NCBI GenBank assembly: GCA_950022295.1
Contig: OX465595.1
Span: forward strand, 73,058,770 to 73,122,769
Direction of reading: 5' to 3'
DNA: 64,000 nucleotides
Origin: Bromus sterilis
Taxonomy: Eukaryota > Streptophyta > Magnoliopsida > Poales > Poaceae
In this document: positions 1-11,801 of the stretch, in pieces
Layout of the letters: each line of letters opens with the position of its first letter
How positions within the stretch are numbered: the stretch's first letter is position 1
Position numbers and translations under genes: made by a program
The notes under the pieces: model-generated
Seen by the model: the letters and a program-made list of their open reading frames with translations, nothing else
Database searches by the model: none
Told to the model about the DNA's origin: nothing

Positions 1-1971
1 TCCTATTGCTACACCTTCTACTTCAACACCTTCTTATGAGATTAAACCTGCTTTGCTGAACCTTGTTATGAAAGATTAATTCTCTGGTGCTAGAGATGAT
101 GCTGCTTTGCATTTAACTAATTTTATTGAGCTTTGTGATATGCAAAAGTACAAAGAAGTAGATGGTGATATTGTTAAGTTCAAGCATTTTTCCTTTCTCC
201 TTGAGGGATGAAGCTAAAATCTGGTTTCAATCCTTTCCTAAGAATATCATAGATTCTTGGGATAAGTGCAAGGATGCTTTTATCGGGAAGTACTATCCCC
301 CTGCTAAAATTATCCAGTTGAGGAGCTTTATTATGAATTTTAAGCAATTGGATAATGAACACGTTACCCAAGCTTGGGAACGCATGAAATCTCTTTTTAA
401 GAATTGCCCTACGCATGGTTTTACTACTTGGATGGTTATCCAGACTTTTTATGCAGGATTGAACTTTACCTCGCGGAATTTGTTAGATTCGGCCGCGGGA
501 GGAACCTTTATGTCAACTACACTTGGTGCTTCCACAAAACTTCTCGATGAGATGATGACCAACTATTCCCAATGGCACACCGAAAGAGCTCCAATAGGTA
601 GGAAGGTAAACACTGTCGAGGAGATCTCCTCCCTAAATGAAAAAGTTGACTTGATCATGTCTCTACTTACCAAGCAATCTCCTATTAATCCTCAAAATGT
701 TCCTTTAAATTCTTTGATTGCTCAAGATCAAGTAGATGTGAACATTATCTCTAGAAACAACTTCAAAAACAATGCTTATAGGAGTAACTTTGGTAGCAAT
801 CCTAGACCGTTCCCCTCCAACAACTATGGGACTAACAACACTTATCCTAGCACCAAAAACTCCACTTCTTAATTAGAGAGTATGCTTAAAGACTTTATCA
901 CTACCCAAAAGACCCTTCAATAAGAGTGTAGAGGAAAAACTAGACAAACTAGATACCCTCTCGTCGAAGGTAGACAATTTCGCCCATGAAGTAGAATTGC
1001 TTAAAATTAGAACTTCTCCCCTTGAGGAGAGGAAGGTCACTCCTATGAATGATATCCAATTGCAAATTAATGAAAACATTAGGATGATGGCTAAACTCAA
1101 AGAGAGATGGGCTAAAGAAAAGGAGGAAGAAGATAGGATTAAGAGCCGTCCTACACACCATACTATTGGTACTATCCAAGTGGTTGAGGATATCCAAACT
1201 CTTAGCACCCAATGCACCCCTAGTCCCATAGGACCTATTAATGGTGATGCTATGACCTCAACCGTAGAAGAAGAAATTCCTATGACTATAGAAGATACCA
1301 AACAAGTGAGCCTAAAGGACACCACTACCACTTTACTTGATAGTAGTGATCTTGATTTTGATAATTGCACTCTTTCTGAAGTTATTCGTTTCCTTCACAA
1401 GATGTCTAGAGACCCCCACACTAGCACACTTAATCTTGCCTTCAAGGAGCATATCACTAATGCTCTCATCAAATCTAGGGAGGAGAAGCTTAGGGTAGAA
1501 GCCTCCATACCTAGAAAGCTTGAAGATGGTTGGGATCCTATGATTAAAATTAAGTTGAATAACTTTTCTTGCTATGCTTTATGTGATGTTGGAGCTAGTA
1601 CCTCCGTTATGCCCAAATGAATGTATGATATATTTGAATTGAAACCTTTTGATCCTTGTTCTTTCGGTGTTCGTCTCTTCAATTATTCCGTAAAGAAACC
1701 TTTGGGGAAGATAGATGATGTTCTTATCATTGTCAATGACAATTATGTTCCCGTTGATTTTACTATTATGGACATTGAATGTGAACCTTCTTGTCCAATT
1801 ATTTTGGGACGTCCTTTTCTTCGCACCGTTGGTGCTGTTATTGGTATGAAAGAAGGGATTATAAAATTCCAATTCCCTCTCAAGAAAGGGATGGAACACT
1901 TCCCTAGGAAAAATATTAAGTTGCCTTTTGAGTCCGTCACACGGGCTAGTTATTTTCTTGAAAAAACTTGA
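1..1971 (+). pseudogene. gag-protease polyprotein remnant of element A
   Basis: This is a capsid-protease reading frame homologous to the better kept copy in E (40075-42144). The beginning is outside the window. Several lesions are visible: a CAA to TAA stop at 77-79, a one-base insertion near 183, a stop at 870-872 followed by a deletion relative to E, and a TGA at 1618-1620 just after the protease active site. The gag core lies in 162-872 and has the W-E-R-M-K and F-Y-A-G-L-N motifs of plant Gypsy gag. The retropepsin signature C-D-V-G-A-S lies near 1580-1600 and an I-I-L-G-R-P motif near 1800. There is no zinc knuckle and no reverse transcriptase. The product cannot be made from this copy. 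Confidence 0.85.
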
Positions 1972-2598
1972 TCTATTTGCATTAAGCCTAGCTAATGGCT
2001 TTAAAGAAGCGCTTTCGGGAGGCAGCCCGCAACGAATTTAGGTTTTCCTTTTAGTTTTTAGTGGTCTTGATGATTGTTACTATTGTAGCAACATCATTGT
2101 ATGTTTACTTTTCAAGCTTTGTGCCTTTTATAGCCTCATACGACAAGGGAAGTGAAAGTTGTGACATGTTGTCCAGAAAACAGATTCTGTCCTCGTGACT
2201 AGAAAAATCAGAGAAAAATTCCGGTTCATCTTTTTGAGCTGAATTGTTTACACAGCATGCTCTATAGAATTACGAAACTTTCGTATGTTCTGAGTTTTTT
2301 TATTTGAGTTGCATAAAAAAATCTTTACTACCTGCTGGTCTGTTTTTCACAGATTCTGTCTTGTTTTGCCTTCTCTTCGTTTTGAAAACCATAAGCTTGC
2401 TTTTTCTTTGCAAAAAGTTTTTGGCAATCTTGAGAAACAATATCTCTTCAAGGTTATCCTTATTTCCAGTAGAGAAAAATTATTTTATTATGGGTACTAA
2501 CCTCGCTAATCAGATTATGATGCGTTATGTATGAAGGGAGTTTTCAAGTGTGCAAGGGAAGATGATGAAAGAATATTAAGAAGTGTCAAGCGTTCAAG

Positions 2599-2626
2599 CT
2601 TGGGGATGCCCCCATGCATCCCCAAG
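2599..2626 (+). repeat. Perfect 11-bp hairpin containing a polypurine-tract copy (element A)
   Basis: The left arm CTTGGGGATGC (2599-2609) and right arm GCATCCCCAAG (2616-2626) are exact inverted repeats around a 6-base loop. The left arm with the preceding AAG repeats the polypurine tract AAGCTTGGGGATG that precedes the 3' LTR of A, B and E. B has a 10-bp version (21671-21695). In E the first copy is decayed. Confidence 0.85.
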
Positions 2627-2658
2627 AAATATTCAAGGAGACTCAAGCGTCTAAGCTT

Positions 2659-2680
2659 GGGGATGCCCCCGTGCATCCCC
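2659..2680 (+). repeat. Second polypurine-like hairpin (element A)
   Basis: GGGGATGC (2659-2666) pairs with GCATCCCC (2673-2680) around a 6-base loop, about 60 bases after the first hairpin and preceded by the same TAAGCTT block. The counterpart in E (42851-42872) keeps all 8 pairs. The one in B (21729-21750) has lost the last pair. Confidence 0.8.
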
Positions 2681-3039
2681 TTCTCCATCGACAATTATCA
2701 GTTTGTCTCTCGTTTCACTATATTTTTATCACTTCATGCGTTATGTGCTATTCTTGGAGCGTCTCGCTCTTAGGTTTTGTTTTTAGTTTTCTTTAGCTTT
2801 GCTTGCTGTTCATAATAAGTTAGAACCCCGCTTTCTTTATGTGGAGAGAAACACGCTCCACTTCGAAAATTTAGAACACAACATAGGACTTTTTCCTGCT
2901 TATCTTTGTTGTGTTTGTTCTTAACTTTTCTTAGCTACTGTCATGTTTTGCTCTTAGCTTTCATGCTTATCTTTTAAAAGAGATTTTGTTTAGTTTGTTG
3001 CTGGACCAATCTTGAGTTTTCATGTTTATCTTGTTTAGA

Positions 3040-3044
3040 GAGTT
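3040..3044. repeat. Target-site duplication of TE2, left copy
   Basis: GAGTT precedes the TE2 LTR start TGTCGAGACC and is repeated directly after the far LTR at 15623-15627. Confidence 0.95.
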
Positions 3045-6000
3045 TGTCGAGACCCGGGGTTTGCGTATGTAATTCCAGTCACAACTCAATCACATGGAGA
3101 GCGGAGAGCCGTACCCACTTGTCTAAGCAGGCAAGGCCAAGCACAGAACACTCTCAGAAAGTATCGTACGTGAGGGGCATCCCATCCAAGCCGGATGATC
3201 AACTGAGATGGGTCCTCATCGCCCGCTCACAAGTCTAAATGATTATGGGTGGTGGAATCCCATACTCATAGACAAGTCACCTCAACCATGTTATCGGTTG
3301 AATCATAACCCTTACATAAACAGACTCCAGCCCGATCACTTAGTTGGGGCCTAGTGCGGGCTCGATCATACAACAAAGTGTGCCACGTGACAGAGTCACG
3401 AGCAATCGCATCGCGATGCCCCAAGCTACGCACATCTAAGGGCCACTTGGTGTATAAAAGACCGCAAGCCAGATCACAACTAAGGTCTCGAAAACCCATA
3501 CTAAGACATGCATGTTATAATCATACACGCAACACGCATGCCTAGTACAAACAACAGGTATCATCACATAACTCTACAAAGTACTTCTTTATTGACTTAC
3601 ACATAGAGTATACAAAGATCACATGTCTGTGATCAACATTACATCATACAACGGAAGAAAATTAGGTCTGAGTACAGAAAAGTTTAACAAATGGCTTAGA
3701 GAAGCCTTGTAAACATACATACCCTTCCACGAGGGACCATACTACTGTCTAGAACTATACTAGCAAGGTCAACGTCGAGCTTCACGAAGGTGACTCCATC
3801 GGGGGTCCGGATTCTCATCTAAAACATAGAATAAGAAAACGTGAGTACAAAGTCGTACTCAGCAAGACTTACATCAGAACTACACTACTCATTCTCAAGT
3901 TTCAAGGTAAAGGGAGGTGGGGTTTCAACATGCAGAAGTGCCAGCTTTGACTTGGCTAGTCCTGTACTACGAGTACCAGACTTGAGTTAAGAAGCGTACA
4001 CGAGTCCACTACCAAGTCTCCAACCAATACACCACTATGGATACTTCCTCGACTTCCCCACGAGGAGTACTCCATAGCACTCACGCTTATCTTGCGAGTT
4101 TCAGAAGTATCCATTCAAGTTGTCTAATAATCAGGTACAAGTTCCAAGTAGTCCTTAACCGCAGACGCGGCTATTCGAATAGTTTTGTTAACCTTGCAAG
4201 GGTGTAAACTATACACACATGACCATCAGTTACCTCCAGGTCTCGGCACCATTCAAGGGGTGTCGGCGAGGATGTTCACCACAACATTTCGCCCACAGCT
4301 CCGTTCTAGTCCAAGGAGTCAACTGTCTGAGTTCCAAACCTAACTGGAGTTCCGGCCGAGCTTCCAGCCAGGACACAAACCATGTAGGCACGACTGACAA
4401 GCCCACCTCGACGGATGATTCTCCACTTCACAAGCCATGTTCTACAAGCCCTACCATGAATGCCACATTTCATTTCCTTTATCTTTCTATGCATATGCCG
4501 AATGGAAAACCCGAACTAGGTGTGGCTCCTGGACTTGGATCGGGGTGAGTTACAAGGTCGAGAGGGGTCAGTGAGCCCAATGTGTGGTTGTACTCTTTGT
4601 CTCGGATTACCATACAAGAACTCGGGCTTAAGGCGGTGTTCAACGAGACAACCCACTATGTACTCCTACACAGCCTCTCATCGTTCACCTTGTATTAGGG
4701 TAGATTCACCAAAACAGTTTCACTTTCATCAACACCATGTTCACTATCATCCCGACTCACATCAAAAGCATCCTCATTTTAAACTCTAAGCATGAAATAA
4801 GCAGTAACAGTTGCAGGGGCCACATGATATCAATCAACTCCTATGTCAGCTAGGATTGTGGTTTGCTTACTACTGTGGCAAGATGATAGGTCATGCATCG
4901 GATATGGGTTCAACTATGCGGTAGAATCGATAACAAGGTGATCTCCTAAACATGCATAAGCGAGACTGAGAGGGAAGTGGGATTTTATAGACATGATAAA
5001 TGGGGTTTGCTTGCCTTGCTGACGATACACTGGTTTATCGAACTTCTGCTTCGGGTGTGACCTCCGTCTCGGAAACACTGTTACTGGAACAATCATCAAC
5101 AAAGGGGGCAACATCGAAAGTAGAATGCACAAGCACATGTTAAGGTTGTGATATGAAGTATATATCACTGATGTGTTGAAGATTCAAGTTAATTGAAGTG
5201 TATTGCAATTGAATTGCAAATTCAAACTTCAAATTCAAATTCAAATTATGCCATATGCATGTTTGCTACTGTTCACCCATTTTAAAATGGTCAAACATGA
5301 AAAAAATTTGCATATTCATAATCCTTGCATTTTTCTGATAATTTTTCATATATTATTTATTAAATTTGGAGTTAGGATTAAAAAGTTATTGAATTTCAAA
5401 GTTTACTCTATTTTCTGGAATTTTCTGGGTTTTCTTTAATGTTTTTATTCCATTTATTGCATCATGCTGATGCAATGCTGGCGTCACCAGGGGGCTGACA
5501 TGTGGGGCCCTATGGTCAGTGAACCAGAGGCTTAATCCATTTTAAATAATTAACAGTGGGTTAATTAGGGGGGCTGGCCCACCTGTCAGTGTGTTAGGGG
5601 GTGGTTAAGGGGGGATTAACCCCTAACTAAACTGCCCACCGGCGGTTAACCGGCGGCGGCCACTGTGCACGGCGGCGACACGTCGGGGTGGCCTTCCGGC
5701 CATGGTTCGGTACGGGGAAACCACGGGGAGGTGCCCCTTGCTCGCCCTCATCACCTCCTGCCCACGGGGAGGCATGGGGTGCGCCGGAGCCTCGTCGACG
5801 ACGAGGCACGCGGCGGCCGAAGCACTGTGTAGGCGGGCATGGCGATTTCGTCAACGGGGAGAACGTTGGGAGGGGGAAAACGGAGCGCGATGCTCACCAG
5901 AGCTCGATGGCGAGCACGGAGAGGCCGGAGGGGGCTCGGCGGCGTCCAATTCCTTGCCGGAGCTCACGGCGGACGGCGGCGTCGGGTTGAAGATGGCGTC

Positions 6001-6839
6001 GACGTCGGCCTTCTGTGCTTGATTCCCCACTGGTGGTGACGAAGACGAGGACGCTGGTCTTCCTGGACACGGTGGGGAGTTCCGGTTCGGCCGTTGGCCA
6101 CGGCTGCGCGGCCGCACGCTCCGGCGAGCTCACTGTCGCGCGCGGAAAAAGGCGAAGAAGAGAGGAGGAGGCAACCCGAGACTAGGGGGAAGGAAGGAGA
6201 AGCTCGTGGGCGTATGCGTGGCTTGCCTGGAGGCGAGGGGGAGGCCTAGAAGGGCCTCAACGATGTCGAGGTGGCGACAGCTTGCTCCCAGGCTGCTACC
6301 GAGGAGCTTGGGGAAGAAGACAAACTGGGGGTGGGCTGGGCCGAGCTGGTGGGCCTGGGGGGGTTTAGTTGGGCTGGAAGCCAGGGGTACTTCCCTTTTT
6401 CTTTTTCTTTCTGTTTTCTTTTTCTTTCATTTGTTTGCTCTGATAAATAAATACCAAAGTATTTTTATAAATGCCCAAACTTTTATATGGCTTTATGTGA
6501 CCAATACCTAGTCACTTCCAAGACTTGAGCTTTTTTGAAATTCAAAATATTTGAATTCAAATTCAAATAGGATATTTATTTAATTCCATGCCCCTGTTTG
6601 AATATTTTAAAAAATCCATGAGCATGGGATTGCTACCACATCACTTTATATGTGATCATGCATATTTATAAGACTTTTCAAAAATAACAGAGGAATTTTT
6701 GGAAGAAATTTTTGTCTATCCATTTGAATTAAATTCTTTAGGGCTTTTCTTTTCCCCATTTTTGAATTTCTTTTGAAATTTTTGCATGATGCAAAGGAGC
6801 ACTTGAACCCTAGCACATACCTAAAAGAGGGTTGTGACA
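3045..6839 (-). repeat. TE2 3' LTR
   Basis: On the element's sense strand it starts TGTCACAACC (at 6839) and ends GGTCTCGACA (at 3045), 3795 bp. It has an AT-rich part next to the interior (about 6380-6839), a very GC-rich, CpG-rich block (about 5600-6330) and a unique distal part. Open frames on both strands inside the GC-rich block come from base composition; I do not call them genes. It differs from the 5' LTR by scattered substitutions, lacks its 93-bp duplication, and keeps 57 bp (around 4161-4220) deleted there. Confidence 0.92.
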
Positions 6840-6864
6840 ACTTGCCCCCACTCAAAAGAATCTC
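6840..6864 (-). promoter_or_regulatory. TE2 polypurine tract
   Basis: Reading the minus strand, GAGTGGGGGCAAGT lies immediately upstream of the 3' LTR start TGTCACAACC. This is the expected primer position for plus-strand DNA synthesis. Confidence 0.85.
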
Positions 6865-6874
6865 GTCCCGAGAT

Positions 6875-8371
6875 TCAGAAGTCGTCGGGAGGAAGGTGGG
6901 GGTACTCGGCATGGAGGCGGTCTTCTCTTTCCCATGTTACTTCTTTCTCGGAGTGGTGTGACCATTGCACTTTCAGAAACTTGATCTTCTGACGACGAGT
7001 GACACGCTCTGCTGAATCAAGAATACGAACAGGGTACTCTCGATAAGAAAGGTCATCATGGAGATCAAGAGTTTCATGGTCGACTTCGTGGATGGGGTCC
7101 TTGAAGCAACGCCTGAGTTGTGACACGTGGAATACATCATGTACTCGGAAAAGGTGCGGGGGTAGTTCAAGTTGGTAGGCAACTTCTCCACGTTTAGCAA
7201 GAATGCGAAAAGGTCCGATGTAACGTGGGGCCATCTTGCCTTTGATACCGAAGCGTTGGGTACCCTTCAGAGGAGTAACCCGAAGGTAAGCCTTCTCATC
7301 CAGATTGTAGCTTTCTTGCCTATGATGACGATCATACTAGCTTTTCTGAAGAGACTGGGCGGCTTTCAATCGATCACGAACAATGCGAACTTGCTCTTCT
7401 GCTTCCTTGATCATATCCGGTCCAAAGAATTGTCTTTCACCGGTTTCTGACCAGTTTAGGGGTGTTCGACATCTTCGTCCATAGAGGAGTTCAAAAGGAG
7501 CCATGTTCAGACCAGATTGGAAACTGTTGTTATAAGAAAATTCGGCAAATGGAAGAGATTTCTCCCAATTCTTTCCGAAAGAGATAACACAAGCCCTGAG
7601 CATGTCTTTAAGAATTTGATTAGCCCTTTCCACTTGACCGCTAGACTGAGGATGGAAAGCTGTACTAAAGGAGAGATGAGTTCCCATAGCATTCTGAAAG
7701 GTTCCCCAGAATCTAGAGGTGAAAAGGCTACCACGATCAGAATTTATTTCCAAAGGAACACCGTGAAGAGACACAATTCTAGAGACATACAAGTCCGCTA
7801 ACAGGCTAGAAGTTATAGACTTGCGAACGGGAAGGAAGTGAGCAGCTTTGGAAAGTCTATCAATGACCACGAAGATGGCATCATTTCCTTTCTGGGGTTT
7901 TGGAAAGCCGGTGATGAAGTCCATACCGACTTTTTCCCATTTCCACTCGGGAATAGGCAAAGGTTGAAGTGTGCCAGCAGGTCTTTGGTGTTCTTCCTTA
8001 ATGCGACGACAAACATCACATTCGGCAACATATCGAGCAATGTCTCTCTTCATCCTAGTCCACCAAAATCTCTGGCGTAGATCTCGGTACATTTTTGTGC
8101 TACCGGGATGAATCGAGAGGGGTATGTCATGGGCTTTCTTGAGGATGAGTTGCCTTAGTTCCCTATTCTTAGGTACTACCAAACGATTTCCAAAGAATAC
8201 CGTTCCTTTACTATCTGCGGAGAAACATTTAGCAACTCCGCTAGCAATGTTCTCCTTGATCCGGCGAACACCTCATGCACGCCTTTGGGCAACTATGATT
8301 TGATCCTCAAGGGTTGGTTTCGCCACCAAGTTGAAAAGAGATCCACGAGGAGAAATCTCGAGATTGAGCTT
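6875..8371 (-). pseudogene. TE2 integrase with C-terminal chromodomain (3' part of pol)
   Basis: Integrase inserts the cDNA into the genome; the chromodomain is thought to steer it to particular chromatin. The frame at 8182-7337 holds a zinc-binding N-terminus (H18, H25, C55, C58) and a catalytic triad D88, D149 and E185 with 35 residues between the last two, as the family requires. A TAG at 7335-7337 interrupts the frame, which resumes without shift to 6875 and contains P-R-Y-I-G-P-F, then a chromodomain ending E-V-T-W-E-R-E...Y-P-H-L. A further in-frame TGA lies near 8272. All catalytic residues are kept, so the lesions look recent. It is the same frame as the upstream reverse transcriptase. 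Confidence 0.92.
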
Positions 8372-9918
8372 TCAAAATTCCTCATGAAGAAGTGGTTGAC
8401 ACTGTTGTAACATGAGGTTGTTACAATACGACTTACGACTTAGTGCATCAGCCATGACATTGGATTTGCCTGGGGTGTAAGATATTCCTAAGTCATAATC
8501 TTTTATCAACTCTATCCAACGTCTTTGCCTGAGATTAAAATCTGGCTGGGTGAAAATATATTTGAGGCTTTGGTGGTCGCAATAGATCTGACAACGATTA
8601 CCAAGGAGGTAATGTCGCCAAGTTGTCAGGGCATGAACTACGGCAGCGAGTTCAAGATCATGGGTAGGATAGTTCTCTTCATGTGGACGCAACTGGCGTT
8701 AAGAATAAGCTACCACATGTCTATCTTGCATAAGTATGCATCCTAACCCTTGCCGTGAAGCATCACAATAGATCTTGAAATCCTTTTTGGTGTGTGGAGG
8801 CGCAAGTACGGGTGCAGAAGTCAATCTTCTTTTCAGCTCTTGAAAGCTTTCCTCGCACTTGGGAGTCCATTCAAATTTCTTATCTTTCTTGAGGAGTTCA
8901 GTTAGAGGCTTTGCAACTTTGGAGAAGTTCTCAACGAAGCGGCGACAATAGCTTGCTAAGCCAAGAAAACTCCTAACTTGCTTAACTGATTCAGGTGGAG
9001 TCCAGTCAAGGACGGCCTGAACTCTGTCGGGATTGGCAACAATGCATTTTGCAGAAATCACGTGGCCTAAGTAGGTCACTTCTGGTAGCCAAAATTCGCA
9101 CTTAGAGAACATGGCATAAAGGCGGTGCTCTCGAAGTTTCATCAATACCAACCTAATATGCTCGGCATGTTCTTCTTCGTCCTTCGAGTATATAAGGATG
9201 TCATCGAGGTAAACCACGACGAACTTGTCCAAATACTCCATGAAGATCGAGTTCATCATGCGTGAAAAATTAGCAGGGGCATTGGTTAAACCGAAGGACA
9301 TGACGGTGAACTCGTAAAGACCATAACGAGTAGTGAAAGTCGTCTTGGGAACGTCCACGTTTTGGATCTTGATTTGATGATAGCCTAATCTCAAATCCAT
9401 ATGGGAGAAGACAGAGGATCCTGCAAGTTGATCATAAAGATAATTGATCCTGGGCAGTGGGTACTTGTTCTTTATCGTCGCTAGATTTAGCGGGCGATAG
9501 TCTACGCACATCCTTTTTGTTCCATCTTTCTTCGTTACGAACAGAACGGGGCAACCCCATGGCGATGAGCTAGGGCGGATGAAGCCTTTTGCCAACAAAG
9601 CTTCAAGTTGGATTTTAAGCTCAGCTAACTCACGTGGGGCCATTTTGTATGGCGTCTGGAAATTGGGGCGGTGCCTGGGGCAAGATCTACAATGAATTCT
9701 ACACATCTGTCAGGAGGCATTCCTGGCAGTTCTTCAGGAAAGACATCCGGGAAGTCACGAACCACCGGAATAACTTCAAGGTCAGGAAGGGGAAGCACAT
9801 TCAAAGTATGCATCTGGATTCTAGAACTGGGTGAGTTGTAGTCAATTGTCTGGCCTGAAGGATGGGTAAGTTTAACTGACTTGGCTTTACAATCAAGGAA
9901 GGCATTCTGTCTTGATAA
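8372..9918 (-). pseudogene. TE2 protease end, reverse transcriptase and RNase H (5' part of pol)
   Basis: This segment copies the element RNA into DNA and removes the RNA. The frame at 9706-8699 has the reverse transcriptase: S-S-P-W-G, the fingers motif, and the catalytic Y-L-D-D at 9200-9211. RNase H starts with I-Y-C-D-A-S near 8770 and continues after a TAA at 8697-8699 into the frame 8692-8372, which ends at a TGA. A one-base deletion near 9650, in a stretch that should encode R-R-P-Y, shifts the upstream frame (9813-9625) that carries the protease-to-reverse-transcriptase linker D-V-F-P-E-E-L-P-G. Gag and pol were presumably one continuous frame before this deletion. Confidence 0.92.
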
Positions 9919-11328
9919 TCAATCCATACCTAAGATGACATCAATGTCTGAAGACTTAAGGGCTATAAGAGATGCAAGGAATACTAAACCCTCAATTGCA
10001 ATTTGATTACCATGGCTTACTCTATTAGTTTGCCACTTGGAACCAGGAGTTTGGATGATCATTGGGTAAAACATTTCTTCAAAGGCGAACTCATGACGAA
10101 GTGCATAACTCTCCGACATGAATGAATGAGAATCTCCTGGATCGAAAAGAACGGAGGCGGGAACATGATTGACTGGGAGCGTACCAAGGACAACGTCAGA
10201 AGTATCAATAGCTTCCTCAACTGAGATTTGGTTCACACAACCACCAACAGTGGCTAAGGACTTTTCTTGCAAGGAGTTGGAGGTGGATTTCTGTGAAGAC
10301 TTAGCTTTGGAAGACCTGGGTGGGGTGGCATCATGTCTTGGACGAGGATCAACTTTCACCGACAATGAACATTCCCGTGCGTTGTGGCCAGGATGACCAC
10401 ACTTGTAGAAAACTCTGGTGTCAGTGGGTGGAGAAAGGATGGCAGTCTCACTACCATAACTGTTGAGATTCGTGTTTGGTGGAGGAGGTTGAGGCACCAT
10501 GTAGGATGGCCTTGCAAAAAGGTGTGAAGGAATGGCACTAGTTGGAATCCATATCCGGCATTTCTGAGGGGCCGAACTAGAAGATGGAGCAAACTCACGA
10601 GCATGCTTGCAAGACTCTTCGAACACCTCATTTCCATACTCAGCTCTGAAGGACCTATTGACTAAATCCTCAAAGTTGACAAACTCATGAAGATTGAGAT
10701 CATCACGAATAACAGGGTTAAGTCCCTTGCGGAACCTTTCTTGCTTCCTGGCATCAGTGGATATGTCCTCTTGGTCATAACGAGCAAGATGGTTGAACTC
10801 AGTCATATACTCGTGGATGGACCTATCTCCCTGTGTAAGATTGCAAAACTCTTCCTTCTTTCTTTCCATCATCTCATCCAGAATGTGGTACCCTTGGAAG
10901 GCATCACGGAATTGCTGCCAAGTCACTACGTGACCATCAGGTTGCATTGCAACATAGTTCTCCCACCATTCACCAGCAGCACCTTCCAGGAAGTATACCG
11001 CAAACATCACACGATCATTGGGAGCAACATGCGCCGTCTCAAGCTTACGTTCAATGGAACGAAGCCAATCATCAGCTTCAAGGGGCTCGGAGGAACATCG
11101 AAAAATCGGTGGCTTGAGGAGGATGAAATCCTGAATGCTGACAACCACATTGCGCTGACGAGCGGTATTCTGCTCGATGAGCTCCAGAAGGCGTGTTTGA
11201 TCACGTCGATTCCGTTCAGCTTCCATCATGATTTCCTCCGTAGAAGGCGGTGGAGGAGGATCATCATCACTTCGATTCAGATCACGGTCTTGATTGCGAA
11301 GAACAGCACTACAAGTTCCACCTGACAT
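9919..11328 (-). pseudogene. TE2 gag with protease
   Basis: This is a 469-codon open frame with a start codon at 11326-11328, about 460 bases downstream of the primer site. It holds a central capsid (retrotrans_gag) domain at about residues 100-220 with G-E-W-W-E and F-R-K-G-L-N, a zinc knuckle near residue 306, and a retropepsin near residue 393. Two key sites are damaged. The knuckle reads F-Y-K-C...H...C, so its first Cys is lost; the protease signature reads D-P-G-D-S where chromoviruses normally have D-S-G-A-S. The frame stops at TGA 9919-9921, in a G-M-D-W motif whose TGG has become TGA; beyond it the same frame continues to 9625. Confidence 0.9.
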
Positions 11329-11782
11329 CCTGGGTGATAAAGATCAACAATCAGAACAGGTTGTATGATGGAATCAAAGACAAGAAGGACACGATGAAGA
11401 CGGAAAAGATTATAATGCAAAGGCAAAGATTCCTAGAAACAAGGAATAAATCGGGCAGCATAACGGCTACACTGGGATAGAAAATGATACAACCTCGAAG
11501 AAATTGGACAGAACTTCTTCAAGGAACTCAACAGAACGAAGACTCTGGACAACCACAACAATCCTACGTCTATAAAGAAGCAATCAACGAGATGTTCTAG
11601 TCAGACATAGATGAGCCTAGTCCTATCATCCCATAGAAAAGATAAGGGTGACCAAGAACTCAGATCGATGAGGGTAAGGAGAAACAGAAGCCTTACGTTG
11701 TTCCCTTTATACCCAAGTAACTATATAACTATAGAATGCTAGACTCGACTTCGACCAAGGGTTGAATAATCCTACAGACAGT
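11329..11782 (-). other. TE2 5' untranslated leader
   Basis: About 450 bases lie between the primer binding site and the gag start codon on the minus strand. No coding pattern is visible. This is the usual place for the packaging signal, but I see no specific motif. Confidence 0.6.
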
Positions 11783-11797
11783 CCTGCTCTGATACCA
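11783..11797 (-). promoter_or_regulatory. TE2 primer binding site (initiator tRNA-Met)
   Basis: The minus strand reads TGGTATCAGAGCAGG, complementary to the 3' end of plant initiator tRNA-Met, four bases inside the 5' LTR. It fixes the element's orientation. Confidence 0.93.
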
Positions 11798-11801
11798 AGT
11801 C

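Larger units (their letters stand above)
1..3044 (+). mobile_element. Element A, left segment (Athila-like Gypsy element, gag-protease type)
   Basis: This is the 5' part of a plus-strand LTR retrotransposon cut by the window start. It holds gag-protease remains (to 1971) followed by about 1.07 kb of 3' noncoding sequence. It is interrupted at 3044 by TE2 and resumes at 15628; joining the two sides gives the same sequence order as seen uninterrupted in B near 22100 and in E near 43220. Athila-like is inferred from the protease motif C-D-V-G-A-S and from the tRNA-Asp primer site of its relatives B and E. No reverse transcriptase or integrase is present between the protease and the 3' LTR, so it is non-autonomous. 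Confidence 0.85.
1972..3044 (+). other. 3' noncoding region of element A, first part
   Basis: This stretch follows the gag-protease stop and has no coding potential. The same block follows the coding region in B (from about 21040) and in E (from about 42150). It contains a conserved AGGCAGCCCGCAACGAATT block near 2020 and two hairpins that begin with a copy of the element's own polypurine tract (2599-2680). TE2 interrupts it at 3044. Confidence 0.75.
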
